DNA of 5,131 nucleotides. Origin: Victivallales bacterium. GTDB lineage: Bacteria; Verrucomicrobiota; Lentisphaeria; Victivallales; JAUVCU01. A program made the position numbers and the translations under genes. The stretch spans positions 1 through 5,131 of the forward strand of contig JAOZMT010000106.1 in the NCBI GenBank assembly GCA_029934175.1. The letters run 5' to 3'. The notes under the pieces were generated by a model, which saw nothing but the letters and a program-made list of their open reading frames with translations, made no database searches and was not told the origin of the DNA. Below are positions 1 to 5,131 of the stretch, piece by piece; within the stretch, counting starts at the first letter, position 1, and every line of letters starts with the position of its first letter.

Positions 1-1
1 T

Positions 2-55
2 AATCCAAAATCCAATAATCCATAAGTTGCAAGCTTAAGGTCATCTAAAAATCCA
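2..55. repeat. Degenerate AATCCA (TGGATT) repeats, running to the window edge
   Basis: AATCCA occurs at 2-7, 9-14, 17-22 and 50-55. The first three sit 7 and 8 bases apart, as a degenerate short tandem array that reaches the left edge of the window and may continue past it. This stretch lies downstream of the operon's last stop. I see no supported gene or RNA in 1-91. Confidence 0.5.
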
Positions 56-62
56 AAGTATT

Positions 63-102
63 CTATTTTCTACGGCTCGTGTGCTTAGAGCCTATATTCT
101 AC
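63..102. repeat. Short inverted repeat flanked by 11-base direct repeats
   Basis: Two direct copies, CTATTTTCTAC (63-73) and CTATATTCTAC (92-102), match at 10 of 11 bases. They bracket a perfect 5-bp stem, GGCTC (74-78) with GAGCC (88-92), around a 9-base loop. The right copy covers the TAG stop and last codons of the two-VWA gene. No T-run follows the stem on either strand, so it is not a standard intrinsic terminator. It could be a weak terminator, a 3'-end stabilising hairpin, or one unit of an interspersed repeat. Confidence 0.55.
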
Positions 103-2584
103 GAATAAAGATACCAGTTAAAAGAGATATAATTGCGAATATTGCAAAATAATTTTCTATTGATTTAGATGATGATTCACTTTTTATTTGTAAATTTGAA
201 TTGTTTGAATTATTTAAAATAGTTGGAGGTTTACTAGATAAAAGATATTCTTTTGGATAATTAACAGAATATTTAATATTTTTCATATTATTGTTTGTTT
301 TATCATTTAAAAAGATAGAATGTATACCTATTTCTGGTTTATCTATTATTGATTCATAACGACCTAATCCAACCTCTTTTATTTTTATCTTTTCTGAATT
401 ACCATAACTATTTTTTATAGAACCATCCCAACTTATTTTATTGATAGGAAAACCATTATCATCTTTGCATAATAAATTAATTTTAATTTTAGAACCTTCT
501 TCGGAAATAGTTTCTATTATACTTGTAGAAGCATCTTTTTTGATAATTGATCTAATTATCTGACTCCATAATTTCCCAAAGTTATTCCATTCCAACCATT
601 CAGAAGCCCATTGTTCTGTTATATCAGATGTAAATGCAATCGATTTCCCAAGTCCAAAACGCCCGAAAGCAAGAAGCGGGTCTCCTTGTTCAGTAATTAA
701 TTGAACCTTTGCTGTTGGTTTTACTTTTGTCATAACATATCCAAGTAAATATGGAGCATCATTCAAATCAATTGATTCTAAATAATCTGTTTCGGATATT
801 TTTATAGGAATAAAAGGTTCTTCTTTTATTGCAGAACGAGATGCTTCCATTGTTTCCTTTGTAAAAATCCGTGGGACAGAAGATGCATCATTTGTTTCAT
901 AATACCTTCCTCCGCCAATTTCTGCAATACGATTTAATAATTCCCTTGCAGAACCTTGTCCTAAAGCAACAGATGAAACAGTCATTGATAAATCTGACAT
1001 TTCTTCTGCTAAACCTTCAAAATCTCCACCAGAACTTTGACCATCAGTTAAAAGAATCATGTGTTTTATTTTTGCAGAAGTTTCTTCTAATAACTCTTTT
1101 CCTTTTAACATTGCAGGATACATATTAGTTCCACCCCCTGCCCCAATCATATCAATAGAATTTTCTATTTGTGAAGTATTGATAGCAGATATCATATCAC
1201 ACATAACTTTAGGTTGACCATCAAATGCGATAACCGCAATTTTATCTCTTTGAGTTAGTAATTCAACTGCGGCTTTCGCAGCTTGCCTTGCCAAAGCAAT
1301 AGGTTGTCCACCCATACTTCCAGATTTATCAATTACAAGAGCCATTGCCATAGACGGTTGCTCTTTCTCTTTTTCATATCTTGAAACAACAGGTAAAACA
1401 TCTTCTACTTCGGTTTTATAATATCCACCTAATCCAAAACTATTTTCAGAGCCAGTCATTATTAATCCTCTTCCAAAATCCATAACATATTTTTTTAATG
1501 CACTCATTTGTCTTGGAGTTAAATGAACAGCTGGAATATTAGCAAGAATAATAGCATCAAATTCTAGCATTTCAGTTATTGTTTCAGGTAATCCAAATTT
1601 ACCACGAGTTTCAATTTCAATATCTTGTTTAGCTAATATCTTTTTAAATGATTTTAATTTTCTTGGCTTTTCATGTAACGCTAAAACTTTAACAACTCCT
1701 CTTAAATTTAAAGAACAAGAAGCCTTATTATTAATTAAAAAATGGTCAACGGCAGGAACTATTTCAACACTCCAAACCGAGGAGCATTCTTTTTTCATAA
1801 CAAAATCTGAACTCAATTCTTTTATTTTATTTTTCTTTAACTTGATAGGAATTTCTTTAAATACCACTCCATTATTTACAAATTTAAGTTTAGCATTCAT
1901 ATTTTTATTACTTGTCATTTTTGCAGTAAACCTAACTTTTTCACCATAAAAAGCATTTTTTGTATTAGGTATAAAAGATACAATAGAAGCTTCTGGATAT
2001 GATATTTTTTTTATTTTTTCAAACTTAAGTTCAATCTTATCATTTTTTAAAGTGTTAACTGTTTTTTCAATATTTCCTATTGTTTCACAACCATCTGAAT
2101 ATAGATATATTATTTTCTTTTTATCGGCAGGGAAAGCCATTCTAACAGCAAGTAAAGATGATGATATTTTACTTTCTTTACGAAATTCATCATCTGTAAA
2201 ATTGGTTTTTAATAAATCTATTTTTTTCTCTAGTTCTAAAATGGAAGAGCGTTTAACTTCATTTGCAAAATAAAAGAGCGAGTGAGAATCACCTTTATTA
2301 AGCTTTGCGATTTTCGCACGAATATCTTTGCATTTTTCTTTAACAGAATCAAGGTCTATAGATTCAGATAAATCGACTAAGAAAATCGTATGTAAATCTT
2401 TTGATATTCTTTGATAAAATGGACGAGATAAAGCTAAAATCAACAAAACAATTCCTACTGCTCTAAGTATAAAAGAGAGTAGTTTTAATTTAGGAGTTCT
2501 ATTAACAAGCGAGCGTTTAAAATATATAATTAGCGGAACAAGCAATAAAAGAAAATATAGATATTGATTTGTAATTATTCCCAT
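92..2584 (-). CDS. Membrane protein with two VWA domains and split glutamine-amidotransferase-like fold
   Basis: 830-residue protein of the 'VWA / putative glutamine amidotransferase' type. Two N-terminal helices (about 8-22 and 36-53) flank a basic loop. A first VWA domain (about 63-190) has DLSES at 71-75 and Ser-Asp-Gly at 163-165. A beta-rich, probably Ig-like segment (195-295) follows. An alpha/beta fold of class I amidotransferase type begins near 297 (VKVLAL) and runs to about 400. It is interrupted by a second VWA domain (about 412-580) with DKSGS at 419-423, Thr-486 and Thr-Asp-Gly at 513-515. The fold resumes at about 590-682 with the family signature around FGLGKSIAFTSDI (642-654) and a Trp-rich stretch. 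There is no cysteine at 300-418 or 590-682, so amidotransferase activity is unlikely. A beta-rich tail, an Asn/Ser-rich linker (791-806) and a last helix (813-827) ending FIRRI complete it. The ATG is 1 bp overlapped by the upstream TAA and has a good ribosome site; the stop is TAG at 94-92. Confidence 0.9.
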   Translation of the reverse strand: MGIITNQYLYFLLLLVPLIIYFKRSLVNRTPKLKLLSFILRAVGIVLLILALSRPFYQRISKDLHTIFLVDLSESIDLDSVKEKCKDIRAKIAKLNKGDSHSLFYFANEVKRSSILELEKKIDLLKTNFTDDEFRKESKISSSLLAVRMAFPADKKKIIYLYSDGCETIGNIEKTVNTLKNDKIELKFEKIKKISYPEASIVSFIPNTKNAFYGEKVRFTAKMTSNKNMNAKLKFVNNGVVFKEIPIKLKKNKIKELSSDFVMKKECSSVWSVEIVPAVDHFLINNKASCSLNLRGVVKVLALHEKPRKLKSFKKILAKQDIEIETRGKFGLPETITEMLEFDAIILANIPAVHLTPRQMSALKKYVMDFGRGLIMTGSENSFGLGGYYKTEVEDVLPVVSRYEKEKEQPSMAMALVIDKSGSMGGQPIALARQAAKAAVELLTQRDKIAVIAFDGQPKVMCDMISAINTSQIENSIDMIGAGGGTNMYPAMLKGKELLEETSAKIKHMILLTDGQSSGGDFEGLAEEMSDLSMTVSSVALGQGSARELLNRIAEIGGGRYYETNDASSVPRIFTKETMEASRSAIKEEPFIPIKISETDYLESIDLNDAPYLLGYVMTKVKPTAKVQLITEQGDPLLAFGRFGLGKSIAFTSDITEQWASEWLEWNNFGKLWSQIIRSIIKKDASTSIIETISEEGSKIKINLLCKDDNGFPINKISWDGSIKNSYGNSEKIKIKEVGLGRYESIIDKPEIGIHSIFLNDKTNNNMKNIKYSVNYPKEYLLSSKPPTILNNSNNSNLQIKSESSSKSIENYFAIFAIISLLTGIFIRRI

Positions 2585-4278
2585 TATCCCACCTTCCTTT
2601 TATGATATAAAATAGATTCAAGGGTTAAAAGAATAAGAGCTAAAATATATAAAAAGATAGACAATGGTTTTTCATCTTTAATAGGTTTTATAGTTTCTTT
2701 AAATTTAGAATTATTCAAATTTGATTCATTCTCATTTAATAATGAAGTCGCATAAATTTTATTATTATTGTTATTAAAACCAATATTTTGCAAATATTTT
2801 CCATTTGAAATAATATAATCTCCTGTTTTATATGTGTTTTTAATCTCTTCTTTAAATATTAAATCCTTCGATGCCGAATATAATAATATGGGAAAATATA
2901 AATTTAAAAAGAACTCATTTTTTTCAGGATTAATATTAATAACGAAAGCATTTTGATTCTCAACTTTAGTTTTATATATTAATGGAATACCATCGATAGT
3001 TTCCAAAATTACAATTGCATTTTCTGGTGGAATTATTTTTTTTATATTACCAAAAACTATATTTTCAAAATTCATAAACTTTGTAATAGAATGTTCTTTT
3101 AATAAAAGTTTATATCCCAAATATTCCTGTTCGCCTTCTATTTTATCCCAAAACTTAGATTTCCCTGATGGATTAAATATAATGTGATTCTTAGAAAAGA
3201 TTTTATTCTCATTATTTGTCGAAAGTAAAATATCTTCGCCATTTTTTACTAACTGCATTCTTTCAGATATTCCATCAAATGCCTTAATACATTTTTCAAA
3301 GAAAAATTCATTTTCAGCTAAATCATTAAGTTTAATATTAATATTTCTTTGCTCAGGTAAAAATGCATAGGCTTTATTATCAGCTATAAAAGCATCTTTT
3401 TTATCTATGTTAAGAATATATTTCCCAGCAGTATTAATATCTATCTCATAAATTTGAGATTTATTAACTCCTGGAACAACTGTAACAGGACATATTTTCA
3501 CAATATTATCAATAGAATTATGCGATAAAATAATATCAATTTCAACACTTTTTTTATTGGAAGAGGTTATTTGAAAATAAAGCTTAATTCCATCTTTTGT
3601 AACACTTCTAGCAATATCAAAAGCAGTTATTCCAATATTATTAATAGGTTCTCCAATTTTTAATAATTCCATAAACTCAAGAGCCTTTTCTTGTTTATAA
3701 AAAGAACCATCTGTAAGAAAAATAGTTCTGCTATTTTTCAGAAATTCTTTATTGCTTTTTAGCGATAAAAGTTGTTCTGTTTTTAGAGGCAATGAAGTTT
3801 GTTTAATTTTTTCTAATGCTTTTAAAAGAACCTTTTGATTATCTGTTTTATTAACTAAAACATTAAAGTCGTTTGCGACAGTCGCAATTATTACTCTTTG
3901 ATTTTGAGATATATTTTTTATAATATTTTCAGCACGCTTTTTTGCATTATCTAACCTAGATATTTTATTCTCTACAGCTCCCATACTTGCACTATTATCA
4001 AAAATTAAAAGAAGGTCTTTTTTATCTTTTACATTAGATAAAGTTGGACGAGATAAAGCTAAAATGATTAAAATTACCGCTAACATCATAAGTAAAAAAC
4101 TAATTAAATCTCTTAGTCGTTTAAATAATTTTGATGATTTTTTTTCGTTAAAAATTTCATCCCATAAAAACAACAACGAAGTATGATGATTTTCTGGTCT
4201 AACTTTAAGAAAATAAATAGCAGCTAGAGGAATTAATGAAATAAGCCACCATAAAGCACTCGGATTAAGAAATGTCAT
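2584..4278 (-). CDS. BatA-like membrane protein with one VWA domain
   Basis: 564-residue membrane-anchored VWA protein of the BatA / aerotolerance-regulator type. The N-terminus (MTFLNPSALWWLISLIPL) is the classic BatA start, with helices at about 8-24 and 55-77. The intervening loop is basic and should be cytoplasmic, which puts the rest in the periplasm. The VWA domain spans about 87-210, with MIDAS motif DNSAS (94-98), a candidate Thr-167 and Thr-Asp-Gly at 189-191, so metal binding looks possible. A beta-rich segment (about 215-310) follows; in it 'FIADNKAYAFLPEQ' resembles the segment that follows the VWA domain in BatA-like proteins. Residues 310-538 have no family I recognise and include Asn-rich stretches (502-506). 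A final helix (539-557) ends in a basic tail, HKRKVG. The ATG overlaps the upstream stop as ATGA and has a GGAGG 9 bases before it, so the start is secure. The gene is very AT-rich (11/60 G+C at 4081-4140). A specific bat gene name is not justified. Confidence 0.9.
   Translation of the reverse strand: MTFLNPSALWWLISLIPLAAIYFLKVRPENHHTSLLFLWDEIFNEKKSSKLFKRLRDLISFLLMMLAVILIILALSRPTLSNVKDKKDLLLIFDNSASMGAVENKISRLDNAKKRAENIIKNISQNQRVIIATVANDFNVLVNKTDNQKVLLKALEKIKQTSLPLKTEQLLSLKSNKEFLKNSRTIFLTDGSFYKQEKALEFMELLKIGEPINNIGITAFDIARSVTKDGIKLYFQITSSNKKSVEIDIILSHNSIDNIVKICPVTVVPGVNKSQIYEIDINTAGKYILNIDKKDAFIADNKAYAFLPEQRNINIKLNDLAENEFFFEKCIKAFDGISERMQLVKNGEDILLSTNNENKIFSKNHIIFNPSGKSKFWDKIEGEQEYLGYKLLLKEHSITKFMNFENIVFGNIKKIIPPENAIVILETIDGIPLIYKTKVENQNAFVININPEKNEFFLNLYFPILLYSASKDLIFKEEIKNTYKTGDYIISNGKYLQNIGFNNNNNKIYATSLLNENESNLNNSKFKETIKPIKDEKPLSIFLYILALILLTLESILYHKRKVG
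2592..2599 (-). promoter_or_regulatory. Ribosome binding site of the two-VWA gene
   Basis: AAGGAAGG on the minus strand ends 7 bases before the ATG at 2584 and lies within the final codons of the BatA-like gene (HKRKVG). Together with the TAATG overlap it supports this start and coupled translation. Confidence 0.8.
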
Positions 4279-5131
4279 GAAACTAATCCTCCGCGTCGTA
4301 AAATATTTTGAATAACATTTTCAAAAGGAACTTCTGTATCTGTTTGAATTAATCCAATTCCATTTTTAGCACACTCTTTTTTTACATTCAAATTCCAATC
4401 TTCAACTTTTTTTGCGAACTTTGCAGCTTCTACTGGACCAATAGTAAATTTTTCTTTCCGTTTTGTTTCTTCACATTCTAATTCCACATCTCCGCGAACA
4501 TCGCAACTCAATTCTTTTTTATCAAGAACCTGAATTGCAAACACCTCATGTTTTGACCAAGATAAATAATTCAATGCTTTTGAATATCCATCAGGAACAA
4601 AAAAATCTGATAATAAAACACAAACACCAGGTTTTTTATGTCTTGCTTGAAATATTTTTAATGACTCTGAAAAAAGAGTATTATTCCCAACAGTTTTTGC
4701 ATTTTCTAAAGCATTAAGCATAGGAAAAATTTTACCTCTTCCGTGACTTGGTTCTAAAATAGTGTGAAGAGTATCAGAAATACCATAAATAGCCAACTTA
4801 TCAAGATTATTTAAAGCAATATAACTTATAGCTGCTGCTAATTTTTTAGCATATAATAATTTTGTTTGCATAGATGGACTTAAATCTAAAATAATATAAA
4901 TTGAAACATCTTCTTCTAATTCAAAAAGCTTAACAACTAAGTTCTCCAACCTAGCATAAATATTCCAATCAATATTACGATAATCATCTCCTAAAGAATA
5001 TTCTGCATAATCCGCAAAATTAATACCGCTACCTTTCTTTTTTGTCTTTCTATCTGCTTTTAAGTTCCCACTTACAACTCTTTTCGCAAGTAAAGAAAGC
5101 AACTCAAGCTGTTTTATGAATTGGGAACCAG
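4275..5131 (-). CDS. DUF58 family protein with VWA-like fold (5' partial)
   Basis: Likely cytoplasmic DUF58 protein, the usual partner of a MoxR AAA+ ATPase; the molecular role of the family is not settled. The visible part has 284 codons. Numbering from Leu (TTG) at 5102, the hallmark GDDYRNIDW lies at 38-46 and AR at 50-51, followed by KLFELEEDVSIYIILDLSPSM. DLSPS (73-77) is a MIDAS-type DxSxS motif, with a possible Thr-142 and Ser-Asp at 165-166 completing the site. No membrane segment is seen. The frame stays open upstream of 5102 (GSQFIKQLE, 5129-5103), and these residues match the usual start of the family (FlkkLE.LsLLakR). The TTG at 5102 is therefore internal and the true start lies beyond the window, probably only a few codons away because family members are about 290-300 residues. 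The TGA stop overlaps the next gene's ATG by 4 bp. Identification is firm; function is inferred. Confidence 0.93.
   Translation of the reverse strand, partial: GSQFIKQLELLSLLAKRVVSGNLKADRKTKKKGSGINFADYAEYSLGDDYRNIDWNIYARLENLVVKLFELEEDVSIYIILDLSPSMQTKLLYAKKLAAAISYIALNNLDKLAIYGISDTLHTILEPSHGRGKIFPMLNALENAKTVGNNTLFSESLKIFQARHKKPGVCVLLSDFFVPDGYSKALNYLSWSKHEVFAIQVLDKKELSCDVRGDVELECEETKRKEKFTIGPVEAAKFAKKVEDWNLNVKKECAKNGIGLIQTDTEVPFENVIQNILRRGGLVS
4288..4292 (-). promoter_or_regulatory. Ribosome binding site of the BatA-like gene
   Basis: A perfect GGAGG lies on the minus strand 9 bases before the ATG at 4278, inside the last codons of the DUF58 gene (encoding part of RRGGLVS). It fixes the start of the BatA-like gene and, with the ATGA overlap, points to translational coupling. 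Confidence 0.85.

Noticed and set aside
3..44. Possible start of a next minus-strand gene at ATG 44-42, reading MTLSLQLMDYWILD to the window edge
   Set aside because: It has no Shine-Dalgarno sequence, only 14 codons are visible, and it reads through the AATCCA repeats. Another frame across the same stretch is also open, without an ATG, so neither can be supported.
74..92. Hairpin as an intrinsic terminator
   Set aside because: The stem is only 5 bp, overlaps the stop codon, and no run of T follows it on either strand.
871..1128. Plus-strand open frame of 85 codons
   Set aside because: It lies wholly inside the strongly conserved second VWA domain on the minus strand and its translation has no recognisable protein character.
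2052..2273. Plus-strand open frame of 73 codons
   Set aside because: It is antisense to the first VWA domain of the minus-strand gene; no ribosome site or family match is apparent.
92..2584. Functional glutamine amidotransferase
   Set aside because: The fold halves lack any cysteine that could act as the nucleophile.
4463..4717. Plus-strand open frame of 84 codons
   Set aside because: It is antisense to the DUF58 gene, and its composition is what the complement of that gene would give.
92..5131. Phage-defence or conflict system built on MoxR-VWA modules
   Set aside because: No nuclease, protease or other effector domain, and no mobile-element sign, is visible. The gene set fits the widespread Bat/MoxR-type envelope operon better.

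Overview
This AT-rich window carries three consecutive genes on the minus strand. Hand counts of sampled 60-base lines range from 11/60 G+C at 181-240 to 30/60 at 1261-1320. In transcription order (right to left) the genes are a DUF58-family protein cut at its 5' end by the window edge (5131-4275), a BatA-type membrane protein with one von Willebrand factor A (VWA) domain (4278-2584), and a large membrane protein with two VWA domains and a split glutamine-amidotransferase-like fold (2584-92). The junctions overlap by 4 bp (ATGA) and 1 bp (TAATG). Each downstream gene has a clear Shine-Dalgarno sequence inside the preceding gene, so this is one translationally coupled operon segment.

The set matches the MoxR-associated / Bat ('aerotolerance') type of operon. 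In such operons a MoxR AAA+ ATPase usually precedes the DUF58 gene; here it would lie beyond position 5131 and cannot be seen. The DUF58 protein has no membrane segment and should be cytoplasmic. The other two have two N-terminal membrane helices and one C-terminal helix. Their basic loops and tails place the large VWA-bearing parts in the periplasm. The likely picture is an envelope VWA complex linked to a cytoplasmic ATPase/DUF58 pair. The exact role of such operons is poorly defined; metal-dependent protein binding, chaperone-like work and stress tolerance have been proposed.

The remaining sequence, 1-91, is a short intergenic stretch downstream of the last gene. It holds a small inverted repeat flanked by near-identical 11-base direct repeats, and four copies of AATCCA running to the window edge. 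No RNA gene, mobile element, CRISPR array or convincing intrinsic terminator was seen.

The organism is probably a low-GC bacterium with a Gram-negative envelope. Proteins shaped like the 830-residue one are familiar from Planctomycetota, Verrucomicrobiota/Lentisphaerota and some candidate phyla, but the window has no taxonomic marker, so this is a weak inference. I do not see a clearly new system. The points most worth a second look are the cysteine-free amidotransferase-like fold wrapped around a VWA domain, the four VWA-type sites in one cassette, and the repeats downstream.
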